Below the pieces are notes generated by a model. It was given only the letters and a program-made list of their open reading frames with translations. It did not search any database and was not told the DNA's origin. Below are positions 36,079 through 45,454 of a stretch of DNA of 64,000 bases, one piece after another (position 1 is the stretch's first letter; each line of letters opens with the position of its first letter). The translations under genes and the position numbers were made by a program. The DNA comes from Sodiomyces alkalinus F11 (Eukaryota; Ascomycota; Sordariomycetes; Glomerellales; Plectosphaerellaceae), in NCBI RefSeq assembly GCF_003711515.1, contig NW_021167085.1:373649-437648 (forward strand), in the 5' to 3' direction.

Positions 36079-36923
36079 CTAGTCAAACGGCATCATCAAC
36101 TCGTTCCCCAACACCATCCGTTCAAACTCCGGGATCCGCGTCGAATTGCACCACGGCTTGGCGCCCTCCTCCCGCCGAATCACCTCAGCAAAGCAGACGA
36201 GCCACCTCAACCGCGGGAACCGCTCGTTGATCGCCCGCCGCGTTTCCTCGTGGATCATCTCCCCCAGCTCCGGCACTTCCGGGTGCGCCCCGACGTTGTC
36301 GTAAATCGTCGCCAACTGGATCAGTTGTCCCAGGAACGTGATGCTGCCGTCCCCGCCGATGTCCTGGTGTCGGATGATCGCCTCGCAGACCGCCTCGGCC
36401 TGGTCCTTGGAGGCGCCGCATTCCTGCAACACCCGGAGCGCCACGATGCCGCCGTACAAGTCGAACGACATGCGCGTTGCTGCTATGTTCTCGTCCGTCG
36501 TCCCGATGTCATGGAGGAGGCACGTCAGCGCGAATGTCGAGGGTGACAATGTGCCCCATTGGTCGGCGAATTGTTGCTTCAAGATGGTCGTGCCTTTTTT
36601 TTTTTTTTTTTTTTTTTTTGAACAGTCTTGTCAGACGACAGTGTCACTCCTTCTCCTTGACCCCGTAGGGAGGATTTCTGAGTATGGACCTTCTCACCAA
36701 AGTAGTAGACCCTCATCGAGTGGTTATATGTCTGCTCTGGCAGCTTCGCCTTTGCGTACTCCTGAGCCTTGGCCACGACCGGATCGTCCGATGGAAACGG
36801 GATGTCGTCCACCGGGAGTGACTTGGGCTCGTGAAGGAACGACTTGCCCTTGAGGACTTTGGCGGGATTGAGTGGACAGGCATCCCAGCCATTCTTCTTG
36901 ATATCGTCATTCACGGATGTCAT
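36079..36923 (-). CDS. Cyanamide hydratase-like HD-domain protein
   Basis: Predicted 246-aa HD-domain hydrolase of the cyanamide hydratase (urea hydro-lyase, Ddi2/3-like) family, about the length of the characterised fungal enzyme. Exons 36923-36698 and 36593-36079 join in phase. Metal-binding HD residues are visible: His68 in YNHSMRVYYFG, His103-Asp104 in LTCLLHDIGTT, His151 in RHQDIGGDG and Asp174 in TIYDNVG. Family enzymes hydrate cyanamide to urea using zinc. The predicted intron ends in A25 followed by G (AAG acceptor), with no pyrimidine tract. The joined sequence FGTTILKQQF fits the family spacing, so the odd acceptor is accepted here. The substrate is inferred from family only. Confidence 0.85.
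36594..36619. repeat. T25 homopolymer at an intron end
   Basis: Twenty-five T on the plus strand directly before the HD-protein exon 2, giving a poly-A stretch at the 3' end of the intron in the transcript. Confidence 0.9.
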
Positions 36924-37924
36924 ACTGAGCGTGCTGCGTGTCGAGCCCTGTTGCTTCGTGTTTTCGATACAGGGGTTTCACAAGACCTAATCAGACCGAC
37001 ATGCAAGCCAGATTCTTCTGCCTTAGCCCATTCTCCCAAGGCAAGCTCCATCTTATACAAATCACAGTTTGTGGCACCACCCGAGTTCACGGCATCATCG
37101 CGCAACAGACGGCGTCGTCTGACCGTTGACGCGCTTGACGTCATCGATTACTACGATTTCGAATCAACCGAAAACTCAATCTCATCCCATCATTACAACT
37201 ACGGCACATTAGTCTCCTTTTCAAATTGAATGGTGGTCGCACTTATGGGAAACAAAATGCAGAAATATTTCCGAGAAATACCATGTCGAATCCTTGCGTC
37301 GTCTCGGGGCCGATCTCTAACCCAGTCGCGGCTGCAATGCAACATGCAATTTTGTCCTATCCCTCTGCAATTGGTGTCCGCGATAAACCAGGACTGCCCT
37401 TATACCCAAACATTATGAAATGGCATGTTGTCGGACATTTCACGCACAGGAATCCGCCCCTGTGAGATGAGCAGTTCGTGGTTGATATCTGGCTTGACAG
37501 CATCACATCTATCGTCTATCGTCTATCACTCCGGAAGCGGTAAGTAAGGTTGTAGCATCATTCGTGGTATCCCAGCGCCTCAGTACGCATCAATAAGCCG
37601 AAGCCGCAAAATACTAGTACTATTTTCAGGAGAAAAGGTGTACGGAATAATGGTCCGGTACAACGAGACCTTCATTTGAAACCACGTGCGACGTCTTGCA
37701 TGTGATAGGGCAAACATCTACAAGTGACAAGGTGAGCGTCAATGACGTCATCCTGTCAACACCCGATTGCCATTAAAACTGGGCCAAGACCTAGACCGAT
37801 CTTCAGGGATAATTGCTCCGGGTGCACTTTCGATGGTTTAAGAAAAGCTCCTACCCGACATCACGCCTCTCAATTAACCAAGACTTCTCTAAGCTATCGC
37901 CCTCTCCCCTCAGATCAGTTCACA
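36924..37924. other. Divergent intergenic region
   Basis: Between the HD enzyme (-) and the PIP-kinase-like gene (+). CTATCGT is repeated near 37508-37525. In-frame sequence upstream of 37925 back to 37742 is open but lacks family features and is treated as leader. Confidence 0.5.
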
Positions 37925-39097
37925 ATGAAGATTCGAGCTTCCCGAATATCGGACTCCATCCTAATCGCCGTGTCGAGCGAGGAGCCCGATCCAACACATC
38001 AAAAGATCTCTCGCAGCAAAAGACTTCTGAAGCTCATCTTTGCTTTCTTTTCTCTGTTCAAACTTCTGCTTACTCGTTACCGTCGCCCCGAGTTCCGTTC
38101 CCTCCGAAAAGACGTCTGGCGTTTGGACGAACGGGAATACCTCGCTTCCTTCCAGCAGAATGACTCCAACGAGTCCACAGGAGAAGAAGAGAGGGAGCAG
38201 CAGCAATCAGAGCCATCAGATCATGGCAAGGGCAAGGGCAAGGGAAGACAAACCGCCCGGCTCGAGCCCATGGGCGACCTAGGCTACAGCGGCTCGACCT
38301 TCTTCACGACCCCGAACGGGAAATACCTCATCAAGTCCCTGCCCCGGCGGTTCGAATACAAGTTCTTCACCGAGGACCTCCTGGACCCATACGTCCACCA
38401 CATGCGCGCCAACCCGCGCAGCCTCCTCGTCCGCATCACCGACGTGGTCCACGCGCCGCACCCGACCCTGGGCGGCCTCCTCGGCATCGCCCCGACCCAC
38501 CACATCATCATGGAGAACCTCCTGTACGGCCGGGACGCCGAGGGCGGCCGCTTCAGCAACAAGTGGGAGACGTACGACCTCAAGCCCAACGACTACTTCT
38601 TCCCCGAGCGCGACATCGCCGACGGCCGCCTCGCGCCCGAGAGCGTCAAGGACAAGCTCGTCGACGAGTTCCACGACCGCGTCAGGGTCAGCGCGGCGGA
38701 CAAGCGCGAGCTCGTTCGTCTTCTCGAGGCGGATACCCGGCTCCTTGCCGACCGTGACGCTATCGACTATTCCCTCTTTTTGGTCCGGTACCCGGGGCCT
38801 CGCGCGGCGACGGACGATGGGGCGGATGGTGCCGTGCCGCAGAATGTGCCTTTCATCGAGTCGGACGCCTCCGCCTGGCGCACCGGCTTGGTGGATGCGG
38901 ACGGGAAGTGGACGTACCGCGTCGTGGTGCTCGATTTCTTCTGGGCCAGGCATACGTTTCGCGCGTGGGCGCTGACGGGGCTGGTCAAGTCGTTCAATAA
39001 GGTTGCTCATAAGGGGCCCATGAGCATCACTGCAAATCCGACCGACTATAGGAAGCGGTTTCTGAAGATGATTGATGATATTGTTATCGACGTTTGA
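37925..39097 (+). CDS. Phosphatidylinositol-phosphate kinase-like protein
   Basis: Single-exon 390-aa protein with a compact PIP-kinase (PIPK) fold. The glycine-rich loop is GYSGSTFFTT (about 120-129) and the likely ATP-lysine is Lys138 in LIKSLPRRFEYKFF. DYSLFLVRYP (281-290) matches the PIPK DYSL motif. VVLDFFWARH (334-343) matches the IIDxL segment with its metal-binding Asp. The C-terminus NPTDYRKRFLKMIDDI is typical. The N-terminus has a hydrophobic, basic stretch (RLLKLIFAFFSLFKLLLTRY) and an acidic/Gln-rich linker. It is shorter than the canonical fungal Mss4-type PI4P 5-kinase and lacks its long N-terminus, so it may be a divergent paralogue. The start at 37925 is preferred over 37742 because the extension is featureless. 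Confidence 0.82.
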   Translation: MKIRASRISDSILIAVSSEEPDPTHQKISRSKRLLKLIFAFFSLFKLLLTRYRRPEFRSLRKDVWRLDEREYLASFQQNDSNESTGEEEREQQQSEPSDHGKGKGKGRQTARLEPMGDLGYSGSTFFTTPNGKYLIKSLPRRFEYKFFTEDLLDPYVHHMRANPRSLLVRITDVVHAPHPTLGGLLGIAPTHHIIMENLLYGRDAEGGRFSNKWETYDLKPNDYFFPERDIADGRLAPESVKDKLVDEFHDRVRVSAADKRELVRLLEADTRLLADRDAIDYSLFLVRYPGPRAATDDGADGAVPQNVPFIESDASAWRTGLVDADGKWTYRVVVLDFFWARHTFRAWALTGLVKSFNKVAHKGPMSITANPTDYRKRFLKMIDDIVIDV

Positions 39098-39270
39098 TTG
39101 GTATGAAAGAGGACGTGAGGTGTCGATTTTGTGTTTGGGCAAGGTGCCTGGTTCGCAGTTTGTCTTTGTCCGAGGATACCCCTATTGTAGATAATGACCT
39201 TTCACAACCATTCAACAGTCCCTGCATATGCCCGAAGATTTCTGCCAATCCTTCCAAGTCTTAGGTGAGC

Positions 39271-39593
39271 TTATTCCCCTTTTGTGTCGTTCATCTCGGC
39301 AGCCTCTTGCGCCTGGACGCTGAGAGAGCCTCTTTTTGGAGGCCCTCCGGCATGAGCACGGGTCTATCAATGACGGATAAAAGGGTAAAGTGAGCCCAGG
39401 TTTCAGAATTCAGGGGGCCAAACTGCATGAAAGAGGACGGTTGAACTTGGGGGGGATATTTACCTGCTGCGCCACCCTCTATAGGACCCCCAAAAAGGTT
39501 GGACTCCTCCCGGCTGAGGTCTGATACTTCCTGCTGGGAGATAAATTCTCCCTCCTTTGCCCGTTGTTCAACCCTCTCTGTAAACTTGAACAT
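39271..39593 (-). pseudogene. SMP-like small gene, incomplete or degenerate
   Basis: ATG at 39593 opens MFKFTERVEQRAKEGEFISQ, then QEVSDLSREESNLFGG and PIEGGAAG, resembling fungal seed-maturation-protein (SMP)-type small proteins. A GTAAAT donor lies at 39462 or near it. Further along, 39363-39271 reads TRAHAGGPPKRGSLSVQAQE then AAEMNDTKGE and stop, the usual C-terminal SMP-like block (ARAHGG-PPKGS-AQAQ). The two parts do not join in one phase with the visible TAG acceptor, and the usual middle block of about 50 residues is absent. Either a micro-exon was missed, or the gene has lost its middle and is a relic. Confidence 0.4.
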
Positions 39594-40800
39594 GGTGAAT
39601 GTGAGATGTATATGCTTGGGGCAAAGAAAAGCAAAATTGGGTGATTTACTCGTTTGGATGGATTCGGCCCTGGTGTATTTGTTAGACGGTCAATGGAATG
39701 GTCTCATGGGATTCCGGGATTCCGGTGTGGTCGTGGGGATATCGTATTAGCACCTATACTTGTTGCTGTGCGGATGGTCAGAAAAGCTGAGAACATCATG
39801 GTGGCGCAAGTCAGATGAATACTATGTGATTGACCCTTGATGCTCATGCGCTCTCTTTCGAGGCGGCCAATGGATAGTTCTGCCTCCCTGATATCGATCC
39901 GCGACTCTAATTTTGTGAAACGTCGCTGACAAGAATGAGCATTATCCATGGAACTCATGCCCAGCGCCTAAGTTCTAGATGTACACTACTGTAGCATTGT
40001 TTGATCGAAGTAAATTGTAGAAAAACTCTCCGTGGAAAATATGTAGATGGAATGGGCCGAAGTCCGTACCCCAATTCCCCGGACCGGCCCCACATGCTTC
40101 GGCCTCCGGGGAGTACTCCGCGGGAACCGTCTCCCCGGGCAGCAGCCAACTCACCTACTCTTGCCGGACCGAGTGTAAAAGCCTCCTACCCATCTTTGGC
40201 ATTTCCGGGTTTGGATGGATTATTTAATGCATTTTTCGAGCATCATTTAAACCAAGTTGCCGTTGATCTTGTCTTGCGCACATCGCAACTTCTCCTTAAT
40301 ACAACTTTCTGCCATCACAGTCAACAGATTATCTGCACATACAAAAAGAGAGCAGACTATTAGCGCGTTTATTATACTTTGTGGGTTCCCAACGCCTGCA
40401 CTGGGCAAGTTGAATTCTTCTGAAGGAACGGCGCTCTGCAGGTCCTGGAATCTTTCCCACACAGCCGTTTAACAGGAAGGGCCAAAGTGGTATATGAAAG
40501 ACGTCTGATTAGATCCCGACAGGTTTCATAGCAAAAGCATCTATATTCTGTTTCGTTGGATAATTTCCAACTTCTGGAATCTGGACCTTCCTCCCCACTC
40601 GTCTCATTATTGACTTGCGGAAAGGGCGCGCGGATCTAAGGGCGTAGGTAGCATCGACACCCCCAATCTGTCCCTTTCCTTCCTCGTAGGTTGATTCAGG
40701 CTAACAAAGACTGCCCCAGGTCAAGATACAGCTGAACCAAACTGGATTGCGACTACGGGCTCTCTTTCACATGACACAGCGGTCTTAGACATCCTACACC
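39594..40800. other. Intergenic region
   Basis: About 1.2 kb without a supported exon; promoter side of the SMP-like gene (-) and of the coiled-coil gene (+). Confidence 0.5.
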
Positions 40801-41526
40801 ATGACACAGAAGAATGAGATTCTTGCTGCGAACGATGGCCATGACGGACCCGCGGCTCATGGGACTGAAGAATCCCAGGTGTCCGGATCCGAGACGCTGA
40901 GCGGCTCTTCCGAACATGACACGAACACCTGCATCGACTTGCTTATTCGCGCCCTTGAATTAGCGAAGGAGCAGATCCATGAGCTAGACGACGAAGTGGC
41001 TACCCTAAAGGACCAACTGACCGACATCGCCCAACGCAATCCGAGCCCCGCTATCGTCAGCGCCGCAGGGCTCAAGAAGCCGAGAAGGCACGAGAAGGCC
41101 GGCCTTGCGGAGGAAAAAGACTTGATCTCCCTATACGGGGACGAAGCCAGACTGCGACCTGCCAAAGCGGAGAAAGTTGAGCCCCTTTCGCAACCCTCTC
41201 ATTCATCCTTCGATGAGATTGTCTTTGGCATTTCCCCGGGTCCTTCCTCCATCCAGACTCAGACTGATGCCGAGACGGCCAGCACTGGCCAGCACGACGG
41301 TGTCCGCACGCATCGTGGTCCGGAGCCCCTAGTCGATGGCGGCGGCGGCGTCTGCAGCGACAACATGAAGCCGAGCGAGCAGCGCGACGGGATCCTCATT
41401 ACCCTTGACGACTTGGAGACCGACCTCTCCGGGACGATGCTTCTGGTGCAGCACTGGTGGCTCATGGGAGACACTGACTTCTTCTGCGTCACCACGTCCC
41501 AGCGTGTGGCCTGCCCCTCCAAGTAG
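40801..41526 (+). CDS. Acidic coiled-coil hypothetical protein
   Basis: Uninterrupted 241-aa frame with a good start context (CACCATGAC). A coiled coil is likely at about residues 44-78 (CIDLLIRALELAKEQIHELD, then DEVATLKDQLTDIAQ). The rest is polar and probably disordered, rich in Glu, Ser, Pro and Gly. No signal peptide or membrane helix is seen. No family was recognised. The heptad pattern and long frame support a gene, but transcription is unproven. Confidence 0.55.
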   Translation: MTQKNEILAANDGHDGPAAHGTEESQVSGSETLSGSSEHDTNTCIDLLIRALELAKEQIHELDDEVATLKDQLTDIAQRNPSPAIVSAAGLKKPRRHEKAGLAEEKDLISLYGDEARLRPAKAEKVEPLSQPSHSSFDEIVFGISPGPSSIQTQTDAETASTGQHDGVRTHRGPEPLVDGGGGVCSDNMKPSEQRDGILITLDDLETDLSGTMLLVQHWWLMGDTDFFCVTTSQRVACPSK

Positions 41527-43164
41527 GACGGAGCCTCGGAGGAGAGCAAAACGAAGGGACAGAGGTCGTTTTCTTCCAACGACATGACTGATTCACGAAA
41601 CTCGCTCAATCTCCCACTGGTTTCAATATTCCATCAGTGTCTCGGATGGATAGAAAAGCTAGAAACCGATGCTCCAAAATCTACGTCATCATAATTAGCC
41701 AACAGAAGGGATGTGTTCGAGTGAGAATTGTAAGTTGTCGAAGTAGTCCTGCGGAGGTGTTCTTGAAAGTCTGTCGGGAGGCAAATGACGCGGCGCTCCC
41801 ACCGCACCGCACCGCACCGCACCGGGAGAGAGATTGTAGATCTGTAATCTGTATATCGTCGAGGATTGTGCCTCGGAACCGATTGTTGATTGTCGCAGCA
41901 TAAGCCACGTGCCAAGGCTTTCTGGCCTGCCCCTCGTTGCGTACGTAGCCATTCCCAGGAACTGCCAAGTGGCAATGGCAGGTTCGGCTGGAATGGAACG
42001 AAGGATTGCCTTGGTGACATCAACCACTGGAAGAAAGACATGTGAAATCCGCCTTTTCTCGGTGAGAAAGTCCCTGGAAAAGGGGGGGGGCATGAACATG
42101 ACTTGGGTCGCGTCGCAGGTCGTTGTGCAGAACTTCCAGCCACGCGACTGTATGCCGATCCTGACGAGGGACCAGGGGGCAAGGGGCAAGGGGTTGGAGG
42201 TGGTCATTTTGCTTGTGAAAATCAACCTCCATAATATCCTCACTCTGCATAAGGTATGAAGCTGCTGGGATGACACCTTGCGGAGGAATGAGATGGATGT
42301 CTTGGTAGGTACCTAAGGTAAGGTACCTAGGGTAGGAAAAGGCAGAAAAAGAGCGGCCAAACGACCTCGGTCGGTTGTTGGGGCTTGGGAAGGTTACCGT
42401 CGGAGCAGCCGACCGTGGAGAAAATAAGCACCGTCCAGGCCCCTAGTTGACTAGTACGAATATTTCGTTGTGAACAAAAAGAACCTTTTCTTCTTTTTCT
42501 TTTTCTTTTTTTTCTTCTTTTCAACGCAGGCGGTCAACAATTGAAGCGTTCCGAGTGCCGAATCATATGTGTCAAGGTATACCTTGGGTGGGAGAAGAAT
42601 GCATTCTTCACAAAGTATTGGTGGGGGGAGATGTACGTAACCATAGACCTAATCTTGCCGTGTTCCACACGTCACTTTGCCTTGGCCTGAGGCAGGCCCC
42701 AGGATAAGGTAGTTGCTGAGATGCACCTGCCCTGCACCACTACCTTAGTGGGGCTAGGGGATAGTACCTAGACCCGGCGCCGCCGCTTGTTGAGCTGGCA
42801 CCTGTGATGAGACTGTACTGTCTGGTCGTCTGGTCTCGTGCGTCCCTTTGCTTCTTCCATTTCTTCTTTCTTCCCTTTACTAGAACCCCCCGAACACCAA
42901 TCCGGCACCCGAGGTGTTACAAAAACCAGATTCGAGAAACCAAACGACACTTGGTACATCAAGCTCCCCGGCCCTCCCTCCCTCCGCCTCTCCTCCATAC
43001 CTATGCTTTTCCGCCCTCGTTGTGCCCCGCCTTGCAGGTTACTGTCTTCCATCACGAAAGCGCCTTTCAGCACACGTCCCAACATTCGACCTAGCCCTAG
43101 TCGACCCTCGTCCCATTCTCCTCGACCTTATTTACGTCTTCCTACCACCGCCCGCATCAGCAAC
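41527..43164. other. Intergenic region upstream of GPD
   Basis: About 1.6 kb with no supported exon. It contains tandem CGCAC repeats (about 41803-41823), a palindrome-rich TAGGTACCTAAGGTAAGGTA at 42305, a CT tract at 42486-42525 and a pyrimidine-rich leader directly before 43165. Confidence 0.5.
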
Positions 43165-44562
43165 ATGGCTACCCTAGGTGCCGAGCATGCTGACAAGAAG
43201 CACAAGGTGACGGTTATCGGCTCCGGTAACTGGTACGTATGCCCAAGAACTTTTCGGCACGAACACCTCGGAACCTGCTAACACCAACGCAGGGGCTCGA
43301 CAATTTCCAAAATCGTCGCCGAGAATACCAAGGAGTATCCCGACATATTTGAAGAGGAGGTGCAGATGTGGGTGTACGAGGAAGAGGTCACGCTGCCCTC
43401 GGATTCTCCTCACTACGACCCGGCCATTGGCGACAAGCCGCAAAACCTCACCCACATCATCAACACCTACCATGAGAATATCAAGTACCTCCCCGGCGTC
43501 CGGCTGCCTTCCAACCTCGTTGCCAACCCTTCCGTCGTCGATGCCGCCCGGGACGCCACGATTTTGATATTCAACCTCCCCCATCAGTTCATCCACTCCG
43601 TATGCGACAAGCTCCGCGGCCACATCCTCCCCTTTGCCCGCGGCATATCCTGCATCAAGGGCGTGAACGTCAGCGATGACGGCATTTCGCTGTTCTCCGA
43701 GTGGATCGGCGACGGCCTAGGCATCTACGTCGGAGCCCTCTCCGGCGCCAACATTGCGTCCGAGATCGCCGCCGAGAAGTGGTCCGAGACCACGATTGCC
43801 TACGACCCTCCCCCGATGGACAACTCGCGCGTCCCTTCTCCTCGCGCCACGTCGCGATCCCCCTGCCATGGCTGCGCCCAGGCAAACGGAGACGGAAACG
43901 GAGACGGCAGGGCCGCCAGCGCAAACATCGTCGATCGGCTCCAGGCCCTCACGCCGGCCGACATGCAGCACAAGGACGCACGCGGCCGCACGTCCAAGAC
44001 CAAGCTCACCCCGCTCCCGGCCGTCTACCCGCCGCTCGACCACGACACGTTCAAGCGGCTCTTCCACCGGTCGTACTTCCACGTGCGCATGGTCTCGGAC
44101 GTGGCGGGCGTCTCGCTGGGCGGCGCCCTCAAAAACATCGTCGCCATCGCCGCCGGCTTCGTCGACGGCCGCGGCTGGGGCGACAACGCCAAGGCGGCCA
44201 TCATGCGCGTCGGCCTGCTCGAGATGGTCAAGTTCGGCCAGGAGTTCTTCGGCGAGACCGTCCGCACGGGCACCTTCACCGAGGAGAGCGCCGGTGTGGC
44301 CGACCTCATCACCAGCTGCAGCGGCGGCCGCAACTTCCGCTGTGCGCGCAAGGCCGTGCTCGAGGGCCTCAGCGTGCAGGAGGTCGAGGCGCGCGAGCTG
44401 AACGGGCAGAAGCTCCAGGGTACCAGCACCGCGGCTGAGGTGAACAGCTTCCTCAAGGCGCGCGGGCTGGAGTTGGAGTACCCGCTCTTCACCGCCGTTC
44501 ATGAGATTCTGGAGGGCCGACACAGCGTTGACGATATTCCCAGCCTTGTCTCGGACAACTAA
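43165..44562 (+). CDS. Glycerol-3-phosphate dehydrogenase (NAD+)
   Basis: Cytosolic NAD-dependent glycerol-3-phosphate dehydrogenase, converting dihydroxyacetone phosphate to glycerol 3-phosphate for glycerol and phospholipid synthesis and osmotic or redox balance. Exons 43165-43232 and 43293-44562 give 445 aa. The Rossmann motif [15 protein letters not shown] spans the splice junction. [27 protein letters not shown] and [20 protein letters not shown] follow. The substrate-binding and catalytic C-domain has [20 protein letters not shown] and [18 protein letters not shown]. Unlike most homologues there is an extra low-complexity stretch of about 60 residues (about 200-259, Pro/Ser/Arg, then Asn-Gly-Asp repeats) before [20 protein letters not shown]. 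Assignment is firm. Confidence 0.95.
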
Positions 44563-45454
44563 TTCAACGGGGTGACGGATGCATGTTGGTAAAAAGAAAG
44601 AATCGCGACGGAAGAAGCGTTGGCGTTTCGGGTCACGCGTTGAGCGGCAAGCTTCGCGGGTTCCAAAGCGGTGTGGGAGAGTGCATGGCATGGCATGTAT
44701 TTGATATCCTCTTGCTATGATACTTCTTAATCTTATTGCCTTTAATGCCAATCGAACGAGAATTAGGGGCATGTCCGACCTTGGGAGGAGAAACATGGCA
44801 TCAGACAACCATAAGGTACCTGAGGGACTTCTGAGGTACGTACCTGAATTACTGAACACTTCGTATGACCTAATACCTAACAGTAGGTACTGTTGGTTAT
44901 TTTCGTGGGTTGCTTATTAGGTAAGTAAGGTAGCATTGGTGCCTAGTTACCTACGGAAGTACACGTGCAGAATCCTGACACTTGGCCATGGCCCCTGACC
45001 CCTGACCGCGCAGGTCTCGTTCTCGCCCAATCTTGAGGCTGGCTTCCACCACGCGCAACCTCAAGTCCTCAAACTGAACCTCATTCTCAAAGTTCTCGAA
45101 AGGAAGGTCGCTGCGGCCTCCAGGTCAGGGTTCCTCTGACCTCTCTCTACCGACATATCGAGTGAAAAGGAAAAGACCCTCCTGCTGCAGGTGCATCCCA
45201 AACTAGGCCTAGGTAATCCCACGCTGCCACGCAAGACAACCCGTTATCCGCCCTCTACCGCCACCATATCATGGAAGGGCCAGGTCGGCCAGATGAGTCC
45301 CAACCAGGCCGGTGCCTGCAGGTGGCCTGCGCCATCTAACGGGTCGACGCCACTTCAGCCATGGATAAAAAGACCACTGTCGCCCCTTCATCTCGCGGCG
45401 TCATGGCCCTCCCTGTGCTGCCACTCTGCTCCCCTCCAGCTTCCCCCGGCCACG
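44563..45454. other. Intergenic region
   Basis: 3' region of the dehydrogenase and promoter of the phytase-like gene. GGTACC-type words occur at about 44815 and 44835. No exon seen. Confidence 0.5.

Noticed and set aside
38279..39142. 287-codon minus-strand frame opposite the PIP-kinase-like gene
   Set aside because: Antisense shadow without family resemblance.
43701..44859. Several long overlapping frames on both strands of the dehydrogenase gene
   Set aside because: All are Arg/Ser/Pro- or Leu/Val-rich shadows of the high-GC dehydrogenase exon.
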